Positions 1-7,068 are shown, numbered from the stretch's first letter. The stretch: DNA of 7,977 bases from Candidatus Omnitrophota bacterium (GCA_029557025.1 JAKPRU010000834.1:1-7977); one strand, 5' to 3'. Numbers and translations are program-made. The notes: generated by a model from the letters alone, not told the origin.

Positions 1-950
1 TGTTCGATCCCCACGAGATCGAAAGCGAACGACAGGTGATCTACGAGGAGATCAAGCGCCACGAAGATACGCCGTGGTCCAAGTTCTACGAGAAATTCGA
101 CGAAACAGCCTATGCTCGATGCCCATACAGCCGGAATATCCTGGGCACATTCGAGAGTCTGTCCGGAATTGACCGGGAGGTTTTCCTGGAGTTTCTGCGG
201 ACGAAATACACCCCGGAGAATATCACGGTGGTGACTGTGGGCGACATTGACCGCGACGAGGTCCGGGACCGGCTGGAAGATCTCCTGGAGGGAATGTCTG
301 CCTCCAATTGTAGTGTGACGAATGGCGCTTTCGAGATGATCGACTCGCCCCAAACGTTCGACCTGCACATGCCCGTCAACCAGAGCTATCTTCTTCTGGG
401 GTATCCCACCCCGCGAATTGCAGGAACCCGCGACGAGGCGATCCTGGATCTTGCGTCGATTCTGCTCGGAGAGGGCCGCTCGTCCCGCTTGTATACCCTG
501 CTGAAAGAGGAACTGGGGCTGGTTTCCTCGATCAGTGCCTCCTGCTGGTCTCAAGTCAGGGCCGGACTGTTTGTGACCGAAGCAGCAACCGATGAGAAGA
601 ATCTCCCGGAAGTCGAAAGACGCATCCTGGACGAGCTGCATCGTCTGTGCTCCACCCCGCCGGATGAAAAGGAACTGGATCGCGGCAAGAAGATCGCGCT
701 CGCCAATTACGCTTTTTCGAACGAGACGGTTTCTTCCATCAGTCACACCTATGGGTCCTCCCGGATTCTGGGGGATATCGAGTCTATGGTTCGATATCCC
801 GACATGATCCAGTCCGTCACTTCCGAGGAGCTTTCCTCAACCCTGAGTCGTTACTTGAGGGACAATCTCCTGTGTGTCGGCCATCTCCTGCCGAACGAGA
901 GGGAGGAAGGCGAAACTGTGATGGAGACCCCCTTTCCCGAAGATCAGTGA
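1..950 (+). CDS. M16 family zinc peptidase (insulinase-like), 5'-truncated
   Basis: This is the 3' part of a zinc metallopeptidase of the M16 (pitrilysin/insulinase/mitochondrial processing peptidase) family. The open frame already runs at base 3, so the start and the HxxEH metal motif lie outside the window. The visible part begins in the helix that supplies the third metal-ligand glutamate (ERQVIYEEI, bases 27-53). It continues with the family pattern around PYSRNILGT and a YTPENITVVTVGDI strand that ends the N-terminal domain. From about base 360 a full M16 C-terminal domain follows (HMPVNQSYLLLGYPTP, then LLGEGRSSRLYTLLKEELGL). About 315 residues are visible, so the whole protein was probably about 400-430 residues, the short M16B type. 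The usual Arg and Tyr of the 'LREE-GL-Y' stretch are Lys and Ser here. No signal peptide can be judged. The stop is TGA at 948-950. The family call is firm; the substrate is unknown. Confidence 0.93.
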   Translation, partial: FDPHEIESERQVIYEEIKRHEDTPWSKFYEKFDETAYARCPYSRNILGTFESLSGIDREVFLEFLRTKYTPENITVVTVGDIDRDEVRDRLEDLLEGMSASNCSVTNGAFEMIDSPQTFDLHMPVNQSYLLLGYPTPRIAGTRDEAILDLASILLGEGRSSRLYTLLKEELGLVSSISASCWSQVRAGLFVTEAATDEKNLPEVERRILDELHRLCSTPPDEKELDRGKKIALANYAFSNETVSSISHTYGSSRILGDIESMVRYPDMIQSVTSEELSSTLSRYLRDNLLCVGHLLPNEREEGETVMETPFPEDQ

Positions 951-1054
951 GGCTTCGATAGGGAGATAAGTTAAGTAAATTCAATCCATTCGTATCTCCG
1001 GAGGTTGGGGATTCACCCTTTCCGCATGGCTGTTCCCGTGCAAAGACGAACCGC

Positions 1055-1083
1055 TGGACGGATGGAGCGTACCGTAATAAGAT
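1055..1083 (+). promoter_or_regulatory. Candidate sigma70-like promoter for the oxidoreductase unit
   Basis: A TGGACG box (1055-1060) and a TAAGAT box (1078-1083) are separated by 17 bases. Each matches the sigma70 consensus at four of six positions. They lie about 50 bases upstream of the ATG at 1132, in the only sizeable gap before this two-gene unit. The match is weak and could be chance. The gap 951-1131 otherwise shows only a 7-bp inverted repeat (962-968 with 993-999) and no T-tract. Confidence 0.25.
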
Positions 1084-1115
1084 AAAAGGCGAATTCAATT
1101 CTTGAAACGAAACCT

Positions 1116-1122
1116 GAGGAGG
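1116..1122 (+). promoter_or_regulatory. Ribosome binding site deciding the oxidoreductase start
   Basis: GAGGAGG, a near-perfect Shine-Dalgarno sequence, lies nine bases before the ATG at 1132. An upstream in-frame TTG at 1102 would place this site inside the coding region and has no comparable motif ahead of it. The ATG at 1132 is therefore the preferred start. Confidence 0.85.
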
Positions 1123-1131
1123 AACAGATCG

Positions 1132-2169
1132 ATGACAGGCTATCGCATTCGGGTTTTGCAGAGCATTGTCGGACTGTCGCTGGTGATGACGGTCATCCCG
1201 CACGGGATTGCCGCCCCGCTGGAGGATGTGCGCATCGGCGTGATTCTCACCACCGTCAAAGAAGACCACAGTTTCATGTTCGGTCCGTCTATCATTTCCG
1301 AAGAGAAATCCAAGGAATACCTCAGTGGTCTGGCGCATGATTTGTTGTTCTCCAAAGAGCTGCCGCCCGCGTGGCCGGAGTGGAAATTTATGCAGATTTC
1401 CGCCGTTTATTGCCACGCCGGCCCGGAAGGAGCCGATGCGTTTCTATCCATCACACGAGAGCCGAAGAAAATCGCAAAGTGCGACACGCTGGAGAAGCTC
1501 CTGGAAAAGTGTAACTGCGTAGTGCTGGTAAATACCGGCGGCAAAGGCGAGGCTAATTTTGAGCTGGTTTCCAAATGCCTGGAGGCGGGGCATCCGATAT
1601 TTGTGGATAAGTTTCTTGCGGCGACGGCGAGCCAGGCACATCAATTGATTGAACTGGCCCAACAGAAAGAAGTTCCCCTGATGTCCGCCTCGTTTCTTCT
1701 GTTCAGCGAGCCGGGATTGCAAGTGAAGTCGAAGATTGACGATCGCGGATTGACAAAAGTTACCAGCACGGGCTGGGATGGCACCAACATTGCGGGCGAT
1801 ATCCACCCGATCTCGCACATGTTGATGATGACCGGTGAGCGGAAACCCGTTTCTGTCCGATGCGAGCAAGGGGATGCCGGGTGGAAAGCCATTGTCACAT
1901 TCAGCGATGGAGTGATCGGAGAACTTGCCCCGCGAAAGCCGAATACGGTTTTTGAACTGTACACGGTCAGCGAGGGAGCCACTTATTACGCTCACTATGA
2001 GAATAAACACACCCGACCTTCCTCGATCATTACCCTGCAACATTTCTATGATTACGTGCGGGGCAAAGGACCGGGAGTGTCGCCCATGATTATGGAAAGC
2101 GCGATTGCCATCTGGGAGGCCGCCGGGAAAGCGCGCGAAACCGGCAAAACCGTCATCATCGGCGAATAA
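1132..2169 (+). CDS. Exported Gfo/Idh/MocA-type oxidoreductase
   Basis: A 345-residue protein of the Gfo/Idh/MocA family, whose members oxidise or reduce sugars and polyols with NAD(P). The start at 1132 follows a strong ribosome site. Residues 1-28 look like a Sec signal peptide: basic RIR, a hydrophobic core, then GIAA before PLED. There is no twin-arginine motif. Residues 33-130 are the Rossmann half, and VDKF with Lys160 occupies the place of the EKP motif carrying the family's catalytic lysine. Family-like stretches follow: ELAQQKEVPLMSAS (174-187), GDIHPISHM (222-230, with a candidate catalytic His225) and a C-terminal helix IWEAAGKARETGK (327-339). The length is normal. An oddity is that the dinucleotide loop reads GVILTTVKEDH, keeping only the first glycine of GxGxxG. 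It lies 28 bases before an exported beta-sandwich protein and is probably co-transcribed with it. The family call is good; whether it is an active dehydrogenase, and on what sugar, is open. Confidence 0.85.
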   Translation: MTGYRIRVLQSIVGLSLVMTVIPHGIAAPLEDVRIGVILTTVKEDHSFMFGPSIISEEKSKEYLSGLAHDLLFSKELPPAWPEWKFMQISAVYCHAGPEGADAFLSITREPKKIAKCDTLEKLLEKCNCVVLVNTGGKGEANFELVSKCLEAGHPIFVDKFLAATASQAHQLIELAQQKEVPLMSASFLLFSEPGLQVKSKIDDRGLTKVTSTGWDGTNIAGDIHPISHMLMMTGERKPVSVRCEQGDAGWKAIVTFSDGVIGELAPRKPNTVFELYTVSEGATYYAHYENKHTRPSSIITLQHFYDYVRGKGPGVSPMIMESAIAIWEAAGKARETGKTVIIGE

Positions 2170-2197
2170 CAACACAGGCAAATAAGGAGGAAAGAGC

Positions 2198-4012
2198 ATG
2201 AGAACAAGAAATACCCTGCGAACCGGTTTCTGGATCATCGGCGTTTGGGGAATCTGTATCGGCCTGATTGTTTTCGGTTCGGGAACCGTCCGGGCGGCCG
2301 AGTCGCTGAACATCACCGACCTCGAGATTCATACGCCCACGATTGCTGTACCCTATTATCATTACACGGCGAAATTGAATCTTCCGAAGCCCGACACGAT
2401 TTCCGTAAAGGAAATTAAAATCAACTCCGAACCGGAACGGAACTATTTCCTTTTGGATGAAGGGGAAACGCTGGATCCGAACCGTCCCAAGGAATGGCGG
2501 CGTATGGCTCTGGCCTACCGGGTGAAGGACCCGCACGTCAAGAAAGTGTACTCAAATCCGACGCTTTATGGGCGGATGGACTGGGAGAACGGCAAGAGTT
2601 ACGAGGTTGAGATTACGCTGCAATTGGGAGACAATCCAAAGAACCTGTACCAGGGAAAAGCAACCGCCGTAGCCCCGGCAAACGGCGGCTACTGGGACCC
2701 GGCCTGGAAAAACTACCAAAGCGCCGTAGTGACCGAGTCGGAGGGGATTCGACGTACCCGGGAGCCGGTCGAACTCACGATATTGATGTACGCCGATACC
2801 ATCCGGGATCCGGCCCGGGAAATCCGCGTGGTTCAATACGATTGTCAAACCCACACGCATCAGGAAATCCCCAGCCAGGTGATCGACTTTCATGAAGTGA
2901 ATATGACCGATCCCCCGGCGTACAACGCCAAGGGAGAGCTTCTGCCGAAGATGATGGTTCCCACCCGTTGTGCAACCGTCCTGTTCATGGCCTCGGCGGA
3001 GGCGAAATCCTCCGGCGTGTACCTGGTGTTCTATAACAATCCCGATGCGAAAGCGCCCGGCTACCCCAGCACGCTGAAAGTGTCCGGTAATCCGCCCGGT
3101 ATAGTAATTGAGAATGATTTCTACCACCTGAAAATGCACAAGATGAACGGGATGCTTGATGAACTGATTATCAAGTCGAAACCCGAATACAAGTTTGTGC
3201 ATAAAAAAGAGACGAACGGGGCGATTCAATGGAACCCCGGCGCGTATGCCCCGCCGCGCGCCTGGGTGCATATCTCGGACTGGGAACCTGGCAAGTATGA
3301 CTACGAACGAGAGGAGATCCGGGGACCTGTCGCGTTGATTATCCGGCAGTGGGGAGAAATGCCGCAGATGCCGGAATTGATGTGCTCGATCGTCTACAAA
3401 TTTTATGACGGACTGCCGTATTTCACATTCCGTTCAACGGTCCATGTCCGGAATGATGTGACGGTACAGGTAATCCGGAATTCGGAAGTGGTGTTTGCGC
3501 GGGAATGTTTCGATGAGGCGGCCTGGTGGGATGCCCTGCAGGGGAAAGCGGAAACCCGACGCATTGTCGATTACCCCGACCTGACCGAGTGGATCATGCC
3601 GGATGATACCCCTTGGATAGCGTTTTTCGACCGCGCAAAGGATTGCGGCTACGCGGGGATTCAAATGGAATATCTGAACAGCGGCCTGACGGCAAAACTC
3701 AGAACGCTGAACCCATATTTATATATCACGGTCGGACCGTGGCTGTACTGGACACGCGCCCTTGTCTATCCGTATGGGAGCAACAATCCGCAGCACCTGA
3801 TTAAGATCCCGGAAGGTTCGGTGTTTCTTGAACAGTGGGCGTACCTGCCGTTCGAGTTAGCCGACGGCGACAGCCCGTTTCAGGATGTAGAGAAATTAAG
3901 CGAAGGCTTGCCGAAACCGCTTCATGTTCATCTGGAGGAACCGATCAGTCCGGAAATGCAGGTCCCGGAAGAAATCTACATCGAGCCGACCAAGACCGGC
4001 TGGGAAGAGTAG
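2198..4012 (+). CDS. Exported multi-domain beta-sandwich protein, possible polysaccharide lyase-like
   Basis: A 604-residue exported protein. The ATG at 2198 follows AAGGAGG (2184-2190) by seven bases. Residues 1-33 form a signal peptide with basic MRTRNTLR, a hydrophobic core and cleavage near VRA/A. No lipobox cysteine is visible. The rest reads as beta-rich domains. Residues 38-165 look Ig/Fn3-like (ending NGKSYEVEITLQL). Residues 170-295 contain REPVELTI and EIPSQVI, a pattern seen in accessory domains of lyase-like and hydrolase-like proteins. Residues 300-560 form a larger sandwich-like domain (GIVIENDFYHLKM, KFYDGLPYFTFRSTVHV) rich in Trp and Tyr, as in carbohydrate-binding clefts. The overall pattern recalls the PcRGLX/YetA rhamnogalacturonan-lyase-like group, but it is shorter and I cannot place a catalytic residue. 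It is the last gene of its unit, directly before a terminator. A sugar-related extracytoplasmic role is inferred from fold pattern and context; enzyme activity is unproven. It could also be a non-catalytic binding protein. Confidence 0.6.
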   Translation: MRTRNTLRTGFWIIGVWGICIGLIVFGSGTVRAAESLNITDLEIHTPTIAVPYYHYTAKLNLPKPDTISVKEIKINSEPERNYFLLDEGETLDPNRPKEWRRMALAYRVKDPHVKKVYSNPTLYGRMDWENGKSYEVEITLQLGDNPKNLYQGKATAVAPANGGYWDPAWKNYQSAVVTESEGIRRTREPVELTILMYADTIRDPAREIRVVQYDCQTHTHQEIPSQVIDFHEVNMTDPPAYNAKGELLPKMMVPTRCATVLFMASAEAKSSGVYLVFYNNPDAKAPGYPSTLKVSGNPPGIVIENDFYHLKMHKMNGMLDELIIKSKPEYKFVHKKETNGAIQWNPGAYAPPRAWVHISDWEPGKYDYEREEIRGPVALIIRQWGEMPQMPELMCSIVYKFYDGLPYFTFRSTVHVRNDVTVQVIRNSEVVFARECFDEAAWWDALQGKAETRRIVDYPDLTEWIMPDDTPWIAFFDRAKDCGYAGIQMEYLNSGLTAKLRTLNPYLYITVGPWLYWTRALVYPYGSNNPQHLIKIPEGSVFLEQWAYLPFELADGDSPFQDVEKLSEGLPKPLHVHLEEPISPEMQVPEEIYIEPTKTGWEE

Positions 4013-4038
4013 ATTTCCAGGAAGTAAGAGATCACGAT

Positions 4039-4081
4039 CGGGGGCGATTCGTTCGGTGTGGGATCGCCCCCGAAATTTTTT
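4039..4081 (+). terminator. Rho-independent terminator after the two-gene unit
   Basis: A perfect 10-bp GC-rich stem (CGGGGGCGAT, 4039-4048, with ATCGCCCCCG, 4063-4072) can extend by a T-G and a C-G pair. It is followed by AAA and six T residues (4076-4081). It starts 26 bases after the stop codon at 4012. It ends the oxidoreductase and beta-sandwich transcript and lies almost against the next start codon. Confidence 0.92.
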
Positions 4082-4089
4082 AGATAACC

Positions 4090-5346
4090 ATGAAGAATGT
4101 TCATTTCTGGACAGCTGCCGGTGTCTTCCTTGCGGCGCTTGTGCCGCGACTTCTTGTTGCGTTTGCTCCACATCCCCCACTATTCTCGGACATGGAGGAC
4201 TACGACCGTGCGGCGGTTAATTTCCTGATGGGGCATGGTCTTGCGATGTCGCCTGACTATCAGGCCTATCGCCCGCCCGGATACCCGTTCTTTCTTGCGA
4301 CAATTTATTGGATTGCGGGGAGGGACTTGACGGTTGTGCGTGTTGTGCAGGCGGTTTTGTCGGCCGGGTCTTGTGTTCTTCTTTATCTGCTTGCGGCCGT
4401 TCTGTTGCAGAAGGAACAACGACTACTTATACGGAGGGGAGTTCCGGTTCTCAGTGGACTTCTGCTCGCGATTTATGAAAGTCATATTTTCCTTGCGGGG
4501 ATTGTTCTTAGCGAGACTCTTTTTACATTTTTGCTGCTGTTTTTTCTTCTCTTCCTTTGTGGATTTTCACACCGCCCCGCCTTTTGTTCATGGTCCGCTT
4601 TTCTTTTGGGCATTCTCGCGCTCATTCGTCCTGCAGCGGTATTCTATCTCCCGGCGCTTTTCTATGCGGATGCGCGGTGTCTCCCCGGTGGGAGGAAAGG
4701 GGAACAATCGAGGTGGCGGATGGGGCGGTGGTGTCTTCATTTTCTTCTGTTTTGTGTTCCGATGGTTCCGTGGACAATTCGCAATGCGCTGATCCTTCAC
4801 GCATTCGTTCCTATCTCTACAAATGGCGGCGTTAATTTTTATATCGGTCACCATCCGGGATATTCGTATTGGTCTACGGGCGAAAAAGAGGCGATTCGCG
4901 CCCGGACGGATTTGAATGAGGTAGAGGAGAGCCGTTTGTTTTTTCGGCTGGGTTTGGGTTACATCTTGGAGCATCCCGGACAAACGTTAGTGGATACGTG
5001 GCGAAAAATAGTTTATCTACTTAAGCCGGGCATTCCGGTGTGGCCGATGGGAGAGGCGGGGTACGATCTGCGGTTCGCTTTCTTTCCACATTTGCGAACA
5101 GTAATGGTAGAATGGAATTGGCTGTTTCTGATCCTGTCGATTTGCGGTGGAGTGCTGCTTTGGCGAGGGATTCCAAACAGCCGTGGAATGCACTTTGTGG
5201 TTTTCTTTCACATCTTTGCGGTGTTAATTTACTTCGCCCGCGCCCGGTTTCGTGTGCCTCTAGAACCGGTTTTTCTGTTCTGGAGTGTCTATGCCGGGTT
5301 GTGGGGTATTCTTGGAATCAAAAGGCGTTTTCGTCAGGGAGATTAA
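4090..5346 (+). CDS. GT39/ArnT-like GT-C glycosyltransferase, polytopic membrane protein
   Basis: A 418-residue integral membrane protein of the GT-C superfamily (GT39/PMT/ArnT-like). Members transfer a sugar from a polyprenyl-phosphate donor to lipid, protein or polymer on the outer face of the cytoplasmic membrane. After a first hydrophobic helix comes the acidic first loop FSDMEDYDR (32-40), where the family's catalytic aspartate sits. Other hallmarks are RPPGYPFFLA (61-70), SETLFTFLLL (141-150), LIRP (178-181), PWTIRN (227-232), ISTNGGVNFYIG (242-253) and RARFRVPLEP (384-393). Roughly ten hydrophobic helices are visible. No large C-terminal soluble domain is present. The ATG at 4090 is the first in frame after a stop at 4081-4083, and no Shine-Dalgarno sequence precedes it. 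Leucine codons are often CTT and T-rich runs are common, unlike the CTG-leaning neighbours. This may reflect membrane content or a different origin. The family call is firm; donor and acceptor are unknown. Confidence 0.9.
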   Translation: MKNVHFWTAAGVFLAALVPRLLVAFAPHPPLFSDMEDYDRAAVNFLMGHGLAMSPDYQAYRPPGYPFFLATIYWIAGRDLTVVRVVQAVLSAGSCVLLYLLAAVLLQKEQRLLIRRGVPVLSGLLLAIYESHIFLAGIVLSETLFTFLLLFFLLFLCGFSHRPAFCSWSAFLLGILALIRPAAVFYLPALFYADARCLPGGRKGEQSRWRMGRWCLHFLLFCVPMVPWTIRNALILHAFVPISTNGGVNFYIGHHPGYSYWSTGEKEAIRARTDLNEVEESRLFFRLGLGYILEHPGQTLVDTWRKIVYLLKPGIPVWPMGEAGYDLRFAFFPHLRTVMVEWNWLFLILSICGGVLLWRGIPNSRGMHFVVFFHIFAVLIYFARARFRVPLEPVFLFWSVYAGLWGILGIKRRFRQGD

Positions 5347-5355
5347 CCCGACGGC

Positions 5356-5380
5356 GGGAGGGCGGGACGCGCCCTCTCCC
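5356..5380 (+). other. GC-rich hairpin after the glycosyltransferase gene
   Basis: GGGAGGGCG (5356-5364) can pair with CGCCCTCTCCC (5370-5380) with a two-base bulge and a five-base loop. It begins ten bases after the stop codon. No T-tract follows, so it is not a standard intrinsic terminator. It could protect the 3' end of the message or be part of the adjoining repeat. Confidence 0.5.
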
Positions 5381-5383
5381 CCG

Positions 5384-5412
5384 GCGTCATTCCGGCGCAG
5401 GCCGGAATCCAG
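5384..5412. repeat. Palindromic intergenic repeat, intact copy
   Basis: A perfect 8-bp inverted repeat ATTCCGGC (5389-5396) and GCCGGAAT (5401-5408) surrounds a GCAG loop. It is flanked by CGTC on the left and CCAGG on the right. The layout CGTCATTCC...GGAATCCAG resembles REP-like or dRS3-like dispersed palindromes found in many bacterial genomes. A decayed copy lies at 7069-7095. The rest of the 200-bp gap (5413-5533) shows no convincing promoter or riboswitch. Confidence 0.7.
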
Positions 5413-5534
5413 GTCAGTCAAAAGGGAAGACGACGGATTTCTGTTACCCGTTGGCCGGAGTCATGCTACTTTGCGCCGTGGAAACAGGAAGTTTCTCGGA
5501 CTGGGTGAGGAGATTGAAAAAAACCCGTCATCTG

Positions 5535-5541
5535 AAAGGAG
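5535..5541 (+). promoter_or_regulatory. Ribosome binding site deciding the propeller gene start
   Basis: AAAGGAG lies five bases before the ATG at 5547. This ATG opens directly into a signal peptide. The reading frame is open for about 500 bases further upstream, but that part overlaps the glycosyltransferase gene and the repeat. This site therefore fixes the true start. Confidence 0.85.
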
Positions 5542-5546
5542 CCATC

Positions 5547-7031
5547 ATGATTCGATCATATTTTCTTTTGTTCGTGCTGCTCTTGAACTTTGTTCCGGCA
5601 TTTGGAGATAGCCTCGACCTTGGCTCCCGTAGAGAACTGTTTGTGGATGATTTCCTGATCGACAGGCTTGATGGGACCGAGTTGAGATTGCATTCCCCTC
5701 AACCGGCGAACGTTGCTCTTCAGCTGGATCGCCCCTGGGAGGGATTGTTTTGCGGCTATTTTACGGTGTTCCAGGACGGTGACCGATATCGGATGTATTA
5801 CCGGGGCCTTCCCGATGTTGACCGGGCGGATGCCGAAGTGACCTGTATGGCGGAAAGCACGGACGGTATCCGCTGGGAGCGCCCCAACCTGGGACTTTAT
5901 GAAATCAACGGGACACGGGAGAACAATGTCATTCTTCGCGGTGAGGGAACGCACAATTTCGCGCCGTTCCTCGATACGCATCCTGATGTGCTAAAGGAGC
6001 AAAAATACAAAGCACTGGGGTCTGTGGAAGGAGGGCTGGCCGCGTTCGGTTCAGCCGACGGGATTCACTGGAAGAAACTGCATGATAAGCCGGTACTCAC
6101 CCATGACCGACACGGCGAATTCGATTCACAGAATGTCTCTTTCTGGAGCGAAACGGAGGGTGGCTATGTCTGCTACTTCCGGAAATTCGTGGACGGTGTT
6201 CGTTCGATCCGCCGGGCGACCTCGGATGATTTCATTCAATGGTCCGATGCGCAGCCGCTGTCCTATCGAGTCCCCTTTGCTCACGCGAACGAATACACCA
6301 TACGTCTCCCGAATGGCGATATCGAGAATACCACGACTCCGGCCGAGCATCTCTACACAAACCAGACGCATCCGTATTTCCGTGCCCCGCATATCTACAT
6401 TGCGTTTCCCATGCGGTTCATGCCTCAACGCCAGGTTTTGGACAAGAGCCGGGCGGAAGCGACGGGAGTCCATACCAAGTATGGTTCTGATGCCGCCGAT
6501 GGGGTATTCATGAGCATTCGCGGTAACAGTTCCTGTTACACACGGTTCATGGAAGGATTTTTCCGCCCCGGCCCTGATCCGGGCAACTGGGTGTCACGTA
6601 CCAATATGGCCGCGCAAGGTGTTGTCCCCACCGGGGAAACCGAAATGTCCATCTATTATTCCCAACATTATGCGCAGCCTTCTCATCACCTCTTGCGCTG
6701 CACATTGCGAACGGATGGCTTTGTCTCGGTAAACGGCCCCTATTCCGGCGGACTCATGACGACGAAACCGTTCCGTTTCAACGGGAATCGGCTGGTGATG
6801 AACTATTCCGCATCCGCCGCGGGGATGATGCAGGTGGAATTGCAGAATGAGGAGGGGCAGCCGATTGCGGGTTATGCCATGGACGATTGTGTCCCGTTGT
6901 TCGGTGACACGATTGAAGGAACTGTCGCATGGAAAGGCGGTCCCGATGTGTCGCATCTTTCCGGGCAGACAGTGCGCATGAAAGTATATCTTAAAGACGC
7001 CGATCTTTATTCCTTGAGGTTTGTGCCATAA
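5547..7031 (+). CDS. Exported beta-propeller protein of glycosidase-like fold
   Basis: A 494-residue exported protein. Residues 1-20 are a signal peptide: MIRSY, a run of Phe and Leu, then PAFG before DSLDL. The mature N-terminus ELFVDDFLID (30-39) followed by LRLHSPQP (46-53) and RPWEG (62-66) is a familiar opening for a large, mostly uncharacterised secreted family in Planctomycetes-like bacteria. Propeller-blade repeats follow: GYFTVFQDGDRYRMYYRG (70-87), ESTDGIRWERP (103-113), GSADGIHWKK (168-177), ATSDDFIQW (224-232). The DG-x-x-W pattern is typical of five-bladed propellers in the GH32/GH43/GH68/GH117/GH130 group. Residues 395-494 look like a C-terminal beta-sandwich. Acidic residues such as Asp34 and Asp35 and Glu191 could be catalytic, but I cannot assign them. 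It has its own strong ribosome site, with related palindromes on both sides, and ends against convergent hemD. An extracytoplasmic carbohydrate-active role is likely; substrate and activity are unknown. Confidence 0.8.
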   Translation: MIRSYFLLFVLLLNFVPAFGDSLDLGSRRELFVDDFLIDRLDGTELRLHSPQPANVALQLDRPWEGLFCGYFTVFQDGDRYRMYYRGLPDVDRADAEVTCMAESTDGIRWERPNLGLYEINGTRENNVILRGEGTHNFAPFLDTHPDVLKEQKYKALGSVEGGLAAFGSADGIHWKKLHDKPVLTHDRHGEFDSQNVSFWSETEGGYVCYFRKFVDGVRSIRRATSDDFIQWSDAQPLSYRVPFAHANEYTIRLPNGDIENTTTPAEHLYTNQTHPYFRAPHIYIAFPMRFMPQRQVLDKSRAEATGVHTKYGSDAADGVFMSIRGNSSCYTRFMEGFFRPGPDPGNWVSRTNMAAQGVVPTGETEMSIYYSQHYAQPSHHLLRCTLRTDGFVSVNGPYSGGLMTTKPFRFNGNRLVMNYSASAAGMMQVELQNEEGQPIAGYAMDDCVPLFGDTIEGTVAWKGGPDVSHLSGQTVRMKVYLKDADLYSLRFVP

Positions 7032-7068
7032 GAGGAAACATCGCGAGGGAAAAGCGAAGTTCTGTTAT

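Noticed and set aside
962..999. 7-bp inverted repeat GGAGATA/TATCTCC after the peptidase stop as a terminator
   Set aside because: The stem is short, the loop is 24 bases and no T-tract follows.
1102..1131. Upstream TTG start for the oxidoreductase, giving an Arg-rich N-terminus (MKRNLRRNRS)
   Set aside because: The Shine-Dalgarno sequence at 1116-1122 would lie inside it. The paired arginines do not fit the Tat consensus and sit far from the hydrophobic core.
817..1416. 199-residue minus-strand open frame covering the 951-1131 gap
   Set aside because: It overlaps two well-supported plus-strand genes, and its composition (Arg, Ser, Pro, Gln-rich) looks non-coding.
1444..2316. 290-residue minus-strand open frame
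   Set aside because: It is antisense to the oxidoreductase and the next gene's signal peptide. It has no recognisable motif and no ribosome site that I see; it is a shadow of GC-rich coding sequence.
2552..3271. 239-residue minus-strand open frame
   Set aside because: It is antisense to the beta-sandwich gene, of low-complexity, Arg/His/Gly-rich composition, with no family resemblance.
5040..5546. In-frame upstream extension of the propeller gene that would make a 663-residue protein
   Set aside because: It overlaps 300 bases of the well-supported glycosyltransferase and runs through a hairpin and a palindromic repeat. It has no family-like sequence. The ATG at 5547 has a strong ribosome site and starts a signal peptide.
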